Of a stretch of DNA of 61,140 nucleotides, positions 1 through 9,198 are shown one piece after another. This DNA is from Mucilaginibacter sp. (GTDB lineage: Bacteria; Bacteroidota; Bacteroidia; Sphingobacteriales; Sphingobacteriaceae): assembly GCA_031292485.1 (NCBI GenBank), contig JARLHA010000002.1:1-61140 (forward strand). Reading direction: 5' to 3'. Each line of letters starts with the position of its first letter. Position 1 is the first letter of the stretch. The position numbers and the translations under genes were made by a program. The notes under the pieces are model-generated. The model did no database searches. It saw only the letters and a list, made by a program, of their open reading frames with translations, and had not been told where the DNA came from.

Positions 1-140
1 AGTATCCGGAGGCTTTCGGTCTATAGATGGCGCAGATGGTTTTGCTGTGCTCCGATCTGTTATTGATACAACTATAAAATCTGGAAACGATGTCTTTTAT
101 GCTCTTGCTTTAATCGCTAACTTTAGGCCTGAATAGTTAC
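1..140 (+). mobile_element. Right end of an IS66-like insertion sequence (cut by window edge)
   Basis: The segment carries the last codons of a transposase and ends in ...AGTTAC, which resembles the ...TTAC right terminus typical of IS66-group elements. The boundary at 140/141 is inferred from the neighbour: the ATPase protein reads normally through ...GTKRLF (codons ending at base 141) and then continues with five unrelated residues encoded by the IS. IS66 elements usually make 8-bp target duplications, so bases 141-148 should also be found left of the element, outside this window. Family assignment is from a 44-residue C-terminus only. Confidence 0.6.
2..136 (+). CDS. IS66-family transposase, C-terminal fragment
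   Basis: An open frame enters from the window edge and stops at 134-136. It encodes 44 residues beginning VSGGFRSIDGADGFAVLRS and ending NFRPE. This resembles the C-terminal tail of IS66 TnpC transposases (pattern SGxFRxxxGAxxFAxxRSxxxTxxKxGxxVFxAL). The DDE catalytic core lies outside the window, so activity cannot be judged. It runs convergent with, and overlaps by 14 bases, the broken ATPase frame, as expected if the IS landed inside that gene. Confidence 0.6.
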   Translation, partial: VSGGFRSIDGADGFAVLRSVIDTTIKSGNDVFYALALIANFRPE

Positions 141-1007
141 GAATAATCGTTTGGTACCATCCGATAGTTGGGACCATGGTAGCCAGTTACCATTAACTTT
201 AAACTCAAGCTTTATGTTTTCTATTATAACAGATTTCTCGTCTTTATATAAATAAATATTATCACTAAATCTGACATCTTCGATGGTTGTATATAATCTT
301 AGATTATTTAAAATTTCTTCCTGAATCACTAAATCTTCAAGGAGTTCTGATTTAGTAATTTGTCGTATGCTATCTACTCCATTCTCACCAAAAATTTCCA
401 TCTCATAAAATATCATATCCATAAAACTTACTGTTTCAGGATAGCTTATATTTATAAATGAGTTTCCCAAACTGGCTTTTATTGAGCCGGGCATGCTAAT
501 ACCCTCAAGTTTATCGGGAATGTTAAATTTTATAAATAAGGGATAGAAGCCGTTGTAACCCCAAATAGCAAACAACGCTCTTAAGTTACCATTGTATTTG
601 ATTTTTCTATTTTTAAATTCAATAGCTTTTTTTGAATATCCATCATTGACACTGTCGAACATAATTTCTCCATCAATGAAAAACTTTCGCAATAATCCAT
701 TATTATCATCGGGACCATTCATTGTGATTTTCGCACGAAATTCTTTTTCTAACTCTATTACAAACGAATGGCTGTCATCAGACGCTAACTCAAGCCTGGC
801 ATAACTAAATAAAAATTTGTCGTCAGGCTTTGATAGCATTACTTCAAACAAAAATTCCATAAAATTGGACTTTCCAGAACCGTTTTTACCTATCAAAATA
901 TTAAGGCCCTTTTGAAAATCAATAGACATATCTTCAACGGACTTATGCCCTTTAAGGTGGACATTATTCAGGAAAATTCTTGAAGATTCTGGCGTTTCAG
1001 TTGGCAT
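123..1007 (-). pseudogene. AAA family ATPase, 3' part removed by IS insertion
   Basis: The 294-residue frame begins with an SMC/RecF-like ATP-binding fold. A Walker A motif GKNGSGKS lies at residues 40-47, preceded by the hydrophobic strand LNILI, as in AAA_15/AAA_21 (OLD-like) ATPases. Near the end is the ABC-type signature region LSDGTKRLF (about residues 281-289). Such proteins normally continue another 60-150 residues with Walker B and the D/H loops, all missing here. The last five residues (VTIQA) come from the IS sequence. The gene is therefore very probably inactive. The stretch is clearly more AT-rich than the efflux operon beside it, which fits an accessory or defence-type gene. Its original partner genes, if any, would lie beyond the IS. 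Confidence 0.75.
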
Positions 1008-1135
1008 ACTTAAATCCCATGTGTTTTACACAAATGTATCAGTTTTTGGGTAGAGTTGTATTTCAAACTCATTAAACAGTTCAGGATCAGATTTACGAAG
1101 TTTTAAAAACTTCGTAAATCTTTCGGAGTAAGCTT

Positions 1136-2560
1136 TTATCTCCACCCGCCCCCAAGCGCCCGGTACAGGTTCACAATAGCCTGTAACTGCTGCAAACGGT
1201 CGTTGATACCGCTGATGCGTGCCGCCAGCAGGGCTTGCTCAGCGATGAGTACATCATTGTAATTAGTTGCCGAACTGTAACGCAGCAATTGTTGGGTGTA
1301 ATCAACAGATTTTCTCAATGCTTCAATTTCTTTCGTCCTCGAAGTATCCTTTTCAATACCAGTCTGATAAGCATAAAGCGCGTTGGAAACCTCCTGCCCT
1401 GCTACCAATAACGTTTGCTGAAAATTATTAAGCGCCTCCATTTGCTGGGCCCGGGCTGTTTTTAACCTTGCTTTGTTAATGCCCTGGTTAAAAATGGGCT
1501 GGGTTAGCCCGGCGGCAATATTGTAGAAAATGGAATTGATAAAAAAGTCCTTCAATGTTAAATTAGAGAAACCACCAGAAGCTGTAATTGTAAGCGCCGG
1601 GTAAAAGTAAGTGCGCGCCTGGTTAGTATTTTCAAATGCGGCCCTAAAGGCGTATTGTGCCTGCTGCACATCGGGCCGGTTTTGCAATAGCTGCGAGGAG
1701 ATCCCGGTTTGCAGGTTGCTTACCGGTTTCTGGTCATCCAGTTTGGCGCGGTTTACAGGGCCCGGAGAGCGGCCAAGCAGCAGGTCGATGGCATTCTCTG
1801 TTTCGCGGATGCTGCGTTTAATATCGGGGATCGCAACCTCGGCAGCATAACGGTTGGCTTCGCTTTGTACTACGGCCGCGCCGGTTACCACATCGCCCTC
1901 TTTCAAGGCCTTCATGGTTTCCACATCTTTTATACGGAATTGTATCGCCTGGTTGGTAATCTCCAGTTGTTTATCAAGTGCCAGCAAATTATAATAGTTG
2001 TTCGCAATATCAGCTATCAGTTGGGTTTGCACTGCCCTTTTTGCGGCATCGCTTTGCAATAAATTGGCATAAGCCGCTTTTTTGGCGCTGCCCAGCTTAC
2101 CCCAGATATCCGCTTCCCAGGACGAGCTTAAGCTGAGCTGGTAGGATGTTGTTAAGGTATTGACCGAATAACCAGCCGGTAAGTTTAAACCGGCCTCCGA
2201 CTGCTTCGACCGGGTAACGGTAGCATTGCCGCTTAACGAGGGTAATAGTGCACCGCTGGCTTGCCCTAGTGCGGCTTGTGCCTCGGCTATTTTTTGAATG
2301 GCTGTTTTTAAATTCAGGTTATGGTTAATCCCTTCCTTTATTAAGCCATTTAATATCGTATCGGCAAAAAGGCTTTCCCAGGGCAGCGTCGCAATCGTGG
2401 TGGTATCGGCGGAATTTTGCCCGCGATACAGGTCGTTCGTTACCATCCCGGCATTTTGAAAGGGCTTTGTTACCTTGCACGACAATGAAGCACCGGTCAG
2501 CACAGTGATTAATAGAATATATTTTATGATGGATTTACGCATTGTCAATTTCTTAATCAT
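1136..2560 (-). CDS. RND efflux outer-membrane channel lipoprotein (OprM/NodT family)
   Basis: TolC-like outer-membrane factor of a tripartite RND pump, 474 residues, close to the family norm. A lipoprotein signal ends in LTGASLSC (Cys28), so it should be lipid-anchored in the outer membrane. Two outer-membrane-efflux repeats follow, with the long alpha-helical stretches rich in Ala, Gln and Asn typical of NodT proteins. ATG codons occur at residues 1 and 7; the second gives a more usual signal peptide (MRKSIIKYILL), so the true start may be base 2542. It is the last gene of the efflux operon, 8 bases after the pump gene, so translation is probably coupled. The substrate cannot be told from sequence. 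Confidence 0.92.
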   Translation of the reverse strand: MIKKLTMRKSIIKYILLITVLTGASLSCKVTKPFQNAGMVTNDLYRGQNSADTTTIATLPWESLFADTILNGLIKEGINHNLNLKTAIQKIAEAQAALGQASGALLPSLSGNATVTRSKQSEAGLNLPAGYSVNTLTTSYQLSLSSSWEADIWGKLGSAKKAAYANLLQSDAAKRAVQTQLIADIANNYYNLLALDKQLEITNQAIQFRIKDVETMKALKEGDVVTGAAVVQSEANRYAAEVAIPDIKRSIRETENAIDLLLGRSPGPVNRAKLDDQKPVSNLQTGISSQLLQNRPDVQQAQYAFRAAFENTNQARTYFYPALTITASGGFSNLTLKDFFINSIFYNIAAGLTQPIFNQGINKARLKTARAQQMEALNNFQQTLLVAGQEVSNALYAYQTGIEKDTSRTKEIEALRKSVDYTQQLLRYSSATNYNDVLIAEQALLAARISGINDRLQQLQAIVNLYRALGGGWR

Positions 2561-2568
2561 CCCGGATA

Positions 2569-5500
2569 TTAACCGGCAGTTGTTATTTCTTCTTCATCCT
2601 CATCGTGGTGTCTTTTGCTGCGCAGCTTTTCCTGGAAAGTTTGGAAAATAATAAACAGCACAGGTATGGCAAATATACCGAATACCGTGCCGATCAGCAT
2701 ACCACCTACCGCACCCGTACCTATGGAGCGGTTACCGAGGGCGCCTGCACCGGTTGCAAACATCAATGGCATAATACCGAAGATGAACGCGAACGAGGTC
2801 ATTAAAATAGGCCTTAAACGGGCTTCGGCACCTTCAATAGCCGCCTGTACGATTGGCATTCCAGCCCGCCGGCGATCTAACGCGAACTCTACTATCAAAA
2901 TAGCGTTCTTTGATAGCAAGCCGATAAGCATAATGAGCGAGATCTGTACATAAATATTACTGTCAATACCAAATATCCTTGCAAACAAATAAGTGCCCGT
3001 TAAACCTATCGGCAACGAAAGCAATACTGCAAACGGCAAAATATAGCTTTCGTACTGTGCACTCAATAAAAAGTAAACAAATATGAGGCAAAGGATAAAG
3101 ATGTAAAGCGACTGTGTGCCCGAAGCAATTTCCTCGCGGGTAAGTCCCGAAAAATCATAACCATAGCTTGGCGGTAGTTTTTCTGCGGCGACTGCCTTAA
3201 TAGCGTTAATCGCATCGCCTGTACTATAGCCCGGTTTGGGCTGCCCGTTAACAGACACGGCGGTAAACAAATTAAACCTTTGGATCGCCTCGGGGCCCGA
3301 TACTTTTGTTAATGTGATAAACTCGGTGATGGGCGCCATGGTACCGTCTGCGCTCCTGACAAATATTTTGCTCAAACCGGTTGCATTGGTCCGGTAAGCA
3401 TAATCGGCCTGTACCATTACCCGGAACTGTTTGCCAAACTGGTTAAAATTGGAAGCGTATAAGCCGCCGTAATAACCTTGTAAGGTAGTTACTACCGAAT
3501 TAACAGAAATACCGGCCTCTTTACATTTTGGTACATTTACATCTACCTGGTACTGTGGAAAATTTGGGTTGAATGAGGTATTGGTGTTTTGAATTTCGGG
3601 GCGTTTATTTAATGCAGCCAAAAAATCGTTACTCACTTTGTAAATATCAGCCATGCTGTTGCCGCCTTTATCCTGCAGCTGGAAAGTAAAACCATTGCCG
3701 GCGCCAAATCCCTGGATGGTTGGCGGAGAGAAAAAGAAAATATTAGCTTCATGAAGCCCGCCTGTCTTTGCATACAGCTGACCGATAACACTCTCGATAT
3801 TATCATGCGGGCGGGCGTCCCAGGTTTTAAGCTTGATGATCACCATGCCGTATGCACTTCCGCTCCCCGCCAGGAAATTAAATCCGACTATTTGCAGTGT
3901 ATTTTTTACAGCCGGCAATGTATGGGCAATGCTATCTATCTTTTTGGTGATGGCCTGCGTACGCTGCATACCGGCCGCAGGAGGTAAACTAACGCTGGCA
4001 AAAATTGTACCCTGATCCTCGCTCGGCACAAAACTGGAAGGGGTAGTTTTTATAAGGAAGGCTAATGACGCTGCAAAAAACACGATCACGCATACCACTA
4101 TCCATTTTTTTGTAGCCAGGAAACCAACCGAACGTTCATATCTCTTTTTTACGGAGTCAAAAACCACGTCAAACCGGTGGTAGAAAAAGTTAAAAAAGCG
4201 CTTCTTCTTCTCTTCCTCGGAATGGGGTCTTAAAAGTATGGCGCATAGCGCGGGGCTCAACGTTAATGCGTTTACGGCCGATAGTAAAATAGCTACCGCA
4301 AGGGTGATACCGAATTGTTTGTAAAACACCCCTGTTGAACCCGTAATAAAAGTAACCGGTAAAAACACCGCCGACATTACCAGGGTAATGGACACAATGG
4401 CCCCGGCAATCTCGCTCATGGCATCAACAGAAGCTTTGCGCGCCGATTTATAGCCTTTATCCAGTTTGGCATGAACCGCCTCCACTACTACGATAGCATC
4501 GTCCACCACAATGCCAATGGCAAGCACCATGGCAAAAAGGGTAAGCAGGTTAATGGTAAAACCAAACAGGTTTAAAAAAAAGAATGTTCCAATAATGGCA
4601 ACAGGCACCGCTATGGCAGGAATGAGGGTTGAACGAAAATCCTGCAGGAAAATAAACACCACGATAAACACCAGGATAAAAGCTTCTATCAGGGTATGGA
4701 TCACTTTGTCGATGGAAGCGTTCAGGTATTCATTGGCGTCTACCATGTAGATCAGGTCGATCCCCTTGGGGAAAGAAGCGCGGGCCGTTTCCAATATTGC
4801 CTTGGTATCGTTGATTACATTACGGGCGTTGGAGCCTGCTGCCTGGGATATACCCACACCGATTGCAGGTTTGCCATTGGCCTGCAGGTCAACGGAGTAA
4901 TCCAATGCGCCTAATTCGATGCGGGCAACATCGCTTAACCGCAGTAACTGCCCGTTACCTGCTGATTTGAGCACAATATCCCCAAATTCCTTTGCACTTT
5001 TTAAGCGTCCGGTGTACCTGATTACGTATTGAAATGATTCGTTGCTGTTTTCACCAAACTTACCCGGCGCCGCCTCAATATTCTGATCGTTCAACGCCTG
5101 GGTAATATCATCAGGCACCAGCCCGTACCTGGACATCACGTCGGGTTTCAGCCAGATGCGCATCGAATAATCCTTTTGAGTGAAGATCTGTACCGTTCCC
5201 ACACCGTTTACACGTTGTATATCGGGCACCAGGTTTATCTTGGCATAATTCTGCAAAAAGGTAGCATCGTATGTTTTATCCTTGCTGTATAAGGTAAATA
5301 TCAGCAAGTTGCTGTTCTGGCTTTTGGTAACGGTAACACCTGCCTGCGTTACTACCTGGGGTAATAGGCTGGTTGCCCTCGCCACACGATTTTGAACATT
5401 CACGGCAGCGAGGTCGGCGTTGGTACCTACTTTAAAGTAAATCTGGATAGAAGCGGAGCCGTCATTGCCTGCAGACGAGGTCATGTAGGTCATGTTTTCC

Positions 5501-5715
5501 ACGCCGTTGATCTGTTCCTCCAGGGGGATGATCACACTCTTAAGTACCACATCTGCGTTGGCACCGCTATAATCAGCTGAAACGTTTACAGTTGGCGGCG
5601 CGATATCAGGATATTGTGAGATCGGCAGGTTGATCAACCCGATGATCCCCAAAATAACCAGCAACACCGATATGACAGTTGAAAGTACAGGGCGCTCTAT
5701 GAATCTTTTTAGCAT
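2569..5715 (-). CDS. RND multidrug efflux pump, inner-membrane subunit (HAE1/AcrB family)
   Basis: Full-length proton-driven RND permease of 1048 residues, matching AcrB/MexB-type proteins. It starts MLKRFIERPVLSTVISVLLV (first transmembrane helix). It has the duplicated architecture of six-helix bundles with two large periplasmic domains. The TM4 proton-relay motif GIVVDDAIVVVEAV lies near residue 400, and the TM10 relay lysine appears in GLLSKNAILIVEFA. These place it in the drug/hydrophobe (HAE1) branch rather than the metal (HME) branch. It lies between adaptor and channel genes in one transcription direction. The cytoplasmic tail is short and acidic (HHDEDEEE). Confidence 0.96.
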   Translation of the reverse strand: MLKRFIERPVLSTVISVLLVILGIIGLINLPISQYPDIAPPTVNVSADYSGANADVVLKSVIIPLEEQINGVENMTYMTSSAGNDGSASIQIYFKVGTNADLAAVNVQNRVARATSLLPQVVTQAGVTVTKSQNSNLLIFTLYSKDKTYDATFLQNYAKINLVPDIQRVNGVGTVQIFTQKDYSMRIWLKPDVMSRYGLVPDDITQALNDQNIEAAPGKFGENSNESFQYVIRYTGRLKSAKEFGDIVLKSAGNGQLLRLSDVARIELGALDYSVDLQANGKPAIGVGISQAAGSNARNVINDTKAILETARASFPKGIDLIYMVDANEYLNASIDKVIHTLIEAFILVFIVVFIFLQDFRSTLIPAIAVPVAIIGTFFFLNLFGFTINLLTLFAMVLAIGIVVDDAIVVVEAVHAKLDKGYKSARKASVDAMSEIAGAIVSITLVMSAVFLPVTFITGSTGVFYKQFGITLAVAILLSAVNALTLSPALCAILLRPHSEEEKKKRFFNFFYHRFDVVFDSVKKRYERSVGFLATKKWIVVCVIVFFAASLAFLIKTTPSSFVPSEDQGTIFASVSLPPAAGMQRTQAITKKIDSIAHTLPAVKNTLQIVGFNFLAGSGSAYGMVIIKLKTWDARPHDNIESVIGQLYAKTGGLHEANIFFFSPPTIQGFGAGNGFTFQLQDKGGNSMADIYKVSNDFLAALNKRPEIQNTNTSFNPNFPQYQVDVNVPKCKEAGISVNSVVTTLQGYYGGLYASNFNQFGKQFRVMVQADYAYRTNATGLSKIFVRSADGTMAPITEFITLTKVSGPEAIQRFNLFTAVSVNGQPKPGYSTGDAINAIKAVAAEKLPPSYGYDFSGLTREEIASGTQSLYIFILCLIFVYFLLSAQYESYILPFAVLLSLPIGLTGTYLFARIFGIDSNIYVQISLIMLIGLLSKNAILIVEFALDRRRAGMPIVQAAIEGAEARLRPILMTSFAFIFGIMPLMFATGAGALGNRSIGTGAVGGMLIGTVFGIFAIPVLFIIFQTFQEKLRSKRHHDEDEEEITTAG

Positions 5716-5729
5716 ATTATTTTCGTGTA

Positions 5730-5811
5730 GAGACGCAATATTTTGCGTCTCATTTTTTGCCTGAATGTATAATTGTTTGGAAACATCAGAGACGTAAAGT
5801 ATTACGTCTCT
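5730..5811. repeat. Two related GAGACGYAA hairpins inside the efflux operon
   Basis: Two perfect hairpins fill most of the 102-bp gap between adaptor and pump genes. The first has arms GAGACGCAA 5730-5738 and TTGCGTCTC 5743-5751 with a 4-nt loop. The second has arms AGAGACGTAA 5788-5797 and TTACGTCTCT 5802-5811, also with a 4-nt loop. They share the GAGACG core, so they look like two members of one REP-like family. In the operon mRNA they could act as a stability or attenuation element between the two genes. Confidence 0.8.
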
Positions 5812-5817
5812 ACATTG

Positions 5818-7032
5818 TTAATTCAAACCTTTATAAACCGATTCGGCGCTAACCTCAACTGGTTTAATCGCCGTACCATCTTTTATATTATTCGCACCTT
5901 CGGCAATAATGCGATCTCCGCTTTGCAAACCGGCGGTTACAACGTAAAATTGCCCGGGCGTATTTTGCATTACGGTGATCGCGACGTTCTTCACTTTATT
6001 CTGGTTATCAACGGCAAAAACAAAACGTTTATCCTGTAATTCGTAAGTAACATTTTGTGGTACGATGATGGCGTTCTTCACCAATTTAGGGATGCGAACG
6101 GATGCACTGCTGCCGCTGCGCAAAAGCCCTGTAGGATTAGCGAAACCAGCCCTGAAATTTGCCGAACCTGTGGTGGTATTGATCAAGCCGTTTACGGTTT
6201 CCACTTTGCCTTTGTAGTCGTAAATCGTACCATCCGAAAGAACCAATGTAACCAGCGGGATATTATTTAATTTGGATTTAAAGCTGGTGTTGCTGGTGTC
6301 ACGGGTAAAATCAAGCAATTGCTTTTCGTTCATCGCAAAATAAGCATAAACGTTGGCGGTATTATATACTGTTGTCAGGGGATCGGCAGTGGTACTGGTC
6401 ACCAGGCTGCCTAATTTATAAGGCAGTGAGCCAATCACCCCGTCAACCGGGCTGGTAATGGTGGTATAATCCAGGTTGATCTTCGCGTTTTCCAACGCCG
6501 CTTTGGCCTGCGCCAGGGCAGCCTCTTTAGTTTGCAAGGTCAATTGCGCCGATTCAAGTTCGTAATGGCTGATAATGTCTTTTTCAACCAGCGGCTTCAC
6601 TTTGTTCACTTGCAAGGTGGCTGTGTTTATATCGGCTTCGGCAGTTTTAATGCCTGCCTGGGCCGTACGCACATCCTGTTCATATTGAGGGGCGTTTATT
6701 TTAAATAATAGCTGACCTTTCCTAACCAGTGATCCTTCGTCAACAAAAATCTTTTCGATATAACCGTCAACTTTAGGCCTTATCTCAATATTTTGGAGTC
6801 CCTGGATGCTTGCGGGATAGTCGGTGCTCAAAGTTACCGTCCGGGGTTGCATGGTAACTACTTTGTAGGTACCTGGCCCTTGTGCAAACATGGCATTATT
6901 TTGCGCATTCTTATTCCCGCATGAAAACAAAAACAGCAAACAAGGGATTAAGGCCGCCATTGCTGTTTTTTGCACGCTGCCGGATGTGATTTGAGCGCTG
7001 ACTGCGCGATACAGACCTTTACTGAAGTTCAT
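5818..7032 (-). CDS. RND efflux periplasmic adaptor lipoprotein (HlyD/AcrA family)
   Basis: Membrane fusion protein that bridges the pump and the outer-membrane channel. The start is placed at the ATG at 7032 because the signal sequence then runs directly to the lipobox LFLFSC. An in-frame ATG at 7098 would add 22 residues and is less likely. After the lipid-anchored Cys come the biotinyl-lipoyl half-motifs (VDGYIEKIFVDEGSLVRKGQ and ASVDG-like ITSPVDGVIGSLPYKLGSLV) flanking an alpha-helical hairpin, then the beta-barrel and membrane-proximal domains. About 404 residues, normal for AcrA-type adaptors. It is the first gene of the adaptor-pump-channel operon. Confidence 0.94.
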   Translation of the reverse strand: MNFSKGLYRAVSAQITSGSVQKTAMAALIPCLLFLFSCGNKNAQNNAMFAQGPGTYKVVTMQPRTVTLSTDYPASIQGLQNIEIRPKVDGYIEKIFVDEGSLVRKGQLLFKINAPQYEQDVRTAQAGIKTAEADINTATLQVNKVKPLVEKDIISHYELESAQLTLQTKEAALAQAKAALENAKINLDYTTITSPVDGVIGSLPYKLGSLVTSTTADPLTTVYNTANVYAYFAMNEKQLLDFTRDTSNTSFKSKLNNIPLVTLVLSDGTIYDYKGKVETVNGLINTTTGSANFRAGFANPTGLLRSGSSASVRIPKLVKNAIIVPQNVTYELQDKRFVFAVDNQNKVKNVAITVMQNTPGQFYVVTAGLQSGDRIIAEGANNIKDGTAIKPVEVSAESVYKGLN

Positions 7033-7294
7033 TAATTTGTGGTAAGAAGAAAGAATAAATAAGCGGGCAAAGATAGCCGCTTTGTTTAAAACTATCATCA
7101 GTTGATTCGATATGTTTATTTCCTTAATGTCATTAAATTGTAGTTTATCGCTACTGTTTACTAAAGGTGGCGAAACTGGTCAGTATTTTCTTTGTATGCA
7201 AAAAACTTCAACCAATCAATATTTATTTTAAACGTTTGCGCATTTTTCGGCTAATGATCAGCCGTAAACATTACGACTTTCAACCTTACTGCAT

Positions 7295-7318
7295 TACAAC
7301 GTTTAAAACATTTACAAC
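7295..7318. promoter_or_regulatory. TTACAAC direct repeat upstream of the efflux operon
   Basis: TACAAC occurs at 7295-7300 and again at 7313-7318, an 18-bp period; each is followed within one base by TTTAAA. The pair lies in the 298-bp gap between the regulator gene and the adaptor start. The same hexamer with the same 18-bp period recurs upstream of the outer-membrane barrel gene (9235, 9253). Direct repeats about two helical turns apart are typical of LytTR-domain regulators. That the neighbouring LytT-type regulator binds here is an inference. Confidence 0.4.
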
Positions 7319-7330
7319 CTTTAAACCTAA

Positions 7331-8092
7331 CTAAACCCACTTGCTCAAAAACTGGCTAAAGGCTTCTTTATACTGATCGCCAACGGTAATATTGACTTTC
7401 CCTATTTGCAATGCGTTACGGGTAATGGAATTTATTTTATCGAGCGACACGATGAAGGACCGGTGAACACGCATAAATTTTTTTGAAGGCAATTTTTCTT
7501 CGAGCGACTTTAAGCTTGTTAGCGAAAGGATGGGTTTTTCGGCGCTTTTAAGCCACACCTTTACATAATCCTTTAAGCCTTCAATGTATAAAATATCATT
7601 CAAGGCTATACGGACCAACTGGTACTCCACTTTTAAAAACAGGTATTCATCTTCAATACGTTCTTCGGCTGGCGCAGTCGCTGTGGTTACAGCTGGCGCG
7701 GGCGCATTTGATTTTTCAACAAGCTCCGCATAATTTAACGCCTTGGTAGCGGCATGTAAAAACTCTTCATAATTAAACGGCTTTAACAGGTAGTCCAGCG
7801 CATCAACCTTGTAGCCTTCCAGTGCAAACTGGTTATAGGCTGTGGTAAAAATAATGCGGGGTTTATTGGCCTTGCTGTTATCCAGTACCCGCGCCAGTTC
7901 AATCCCGTTCAAATCGGGCATTTGAATATCGAGGAACAAAACATCTATTTTTTGCGAATGGATGGCCTTTAAGGCATCCACCGCGCTTGAAAACCGGCCA
8001 ACCAGGTTCAAAAACGGCGTTTGTTCAATAAATGAACTAACCAGGCCCAGGGCCAGGGGTTCATCGTCAACAGCTATGCAATTTAATATCAT
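7331..8092 (-). CDS. LytTR-family response regulator
   Basis: Two-component response regulator of 253 residues. The N-terminal receiver domain has the acidic pair D9/D10 (VDDEP), phospho-acceptor Asp55 in FLDIQMPDLNG, and Lys in LLKPF. A linker rich in Ala, Pro and Thr (about residues 130-148) leads to a C-terminal LytTR DNA-binding domain (YIEGLKDYVKVWL, then RVHRSFIVSL). The ATG overlaps the kinase stop codon (ATGA, 8089-8092), so kinase and regulator are translationally coupled. The nearest likely targets are the efflux operon downstream and the divergent outer-membrane gene. Confidence 0.94.
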   Translation of the reverse strand: MILNCIAVDDEPLALGLVSSFIEQTPFLNLVGRFSSAVDALKAIHSQKIDVLFLDIQMPDLNGIELARVLDNSKANKPRIIFTTAYNQFALEGYKVDALDYLLKPFNYEEFLHAATKALNYAELVEKSNAPAPAVTTATAPAEERIEDEYLFLKVEYQLVRIALNDILYIEGLKDYVKVWLKSAEKPILSLTSLKSLEEKLPSKKFMRVHRSFIVSLDKINSITRNALQIGKVNITVGDQYKEAFSQFLSKWV

Positions 8093-9162
8093 GACAGGTG
8101 GAGCGTTAAGTGAACGGAATAAATATTTTCGGCGGTGTCTTCTTCAATTTTTAAATCGTATTTGCCCGGGTATAATAAATCAAGCCTGCGCCGGGTATTG
8201 TTTAGCCCTATGCCGCTGCCTGCCTCTAAGTTATTATTTTGTTCTTTAATAATTGTATTTACAACTTTTAAATCCACCGAGGAGTTTTGCTGACTAATAC
8301 TGATATTGATGTAGCTGGGCTGTGTAGCACTTACGCCGTGTTTAAAAGCATTTTCAATAAAGGGCAAAAATATCATGGGGGCAATCGCTACATCTTTTAA
8401 CGAAGCCGGCGAAGAATAATTAATTTTAACCGCATCAGTAAGGCGTAGCTGCATCAGGCTGATATAATCCTTTACAAAAGCAATCTCCTGGCTCAGTTGG
8501 GTGGTACTATTTTGGGTATCATACAATACATACCGCATCATCCGCGAAAGCTGGTGAATTGCCTTGCGGGAGGTCTCCACATTTACTAAAGTAAGCGCGT
8601 AAATGTTATTTAGCGTATTGAAAAAGAAATGCGGATTGATCTGTGCCTTCAGAAAAGATAGTTCGGAACTGATTTTATCCTGCTCCATTTCCTGATGCTT
8701 TTGTTTATCATTTTGCCATTTTTGTATGGTGGTAATGCTGGTACTTACACCCAGTACCAGGGCGATCTCGGCAATCATGTAAAAATCCCAGTTATGATCG
8801 CGGCCCGGATGTTTATGATGACCGTGCGCATGAAAAGCGATATCCATTAATTGGGGTAAGTTTAACCATCCGTCTACATACACATTTAATAAAACGATGA
8901 TACATGCCATACCGGCGATAGAGAAAAAATAAATGCTGGCATTATTTTTTTTTAACAGTATCCTGGGAACCAGCACAAAGGAATTTAAATAGAAAGCTGC
9001 TACCAGTAAGCCTAAAATGATACCCTGTTTAATCCATAACTGGTAAGGAACCGGGATATCCCAGGTTACCGGCTGAAAAAAATAGATCATACCGAAAACA
9101 CTCCATATCAGGATATGGATGATCACGGTTACCAGTTTACTTTTTGATTTTGTAAATATCAT
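8089..9162 (-). CDS. LytS-type sensor histidine kinase with a His-rich loop
   Basis: Membrane sensor kinase of 357 residues with about four predicted transmembrane helices in the first 145 residues. A coiled coil is followed by a His_kinase domain carrying the phospho-acceptor His178 in AQINPHFFFNTLN, and an HATPase domain with N-box (FIENAFKHGV) and G-box (GSGIGLNNTRRRL). The loop at residues 111-123 reads HAHGHHKHPGRDH, with six histidines in 13 residues, between hydrophobic segments. This suggests binding of a transition metal as the signal, but that is inference. The gene is first of a two-gene operon with the LytTR regulator. Confidence 0.93.
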   Translation of the reverse strand: MIFTKSKSKLVTVIIHILIWSVFGMIYFFQPVTWDIPVPYQLWIKQGIILGLLVAAFYLNSFVLVPRILLKKNNASIYFFSIAGMACIIVLLNVYVDGWLNLPQLMDIAFHAHGHHKHPGRDHNWDFYMIAEIALVLGVSTSITTIQKWQNDKQKHQEMEQDKISSELSFLKAQINPHFFFNTLNNIYALTLVNVETSRKAIHQLSRMMRYVLYDTQNSTTQLSQEIAFVKDYISLMQLRLTDAVKINYSSPASLKDVAIAPMIFLPFIENAFKHGVSATQPSYINISISQQNSSVDLKVVNTIIKEQNNNLEAGSGIGLNNTRRRLDLLYPGKYDLKIEEDTAENIYSVHLTLHLS

Positions 9163-9198
9163 TTCATTATTGTTGAAACAGGTTGCAAAAGTTGTTTT

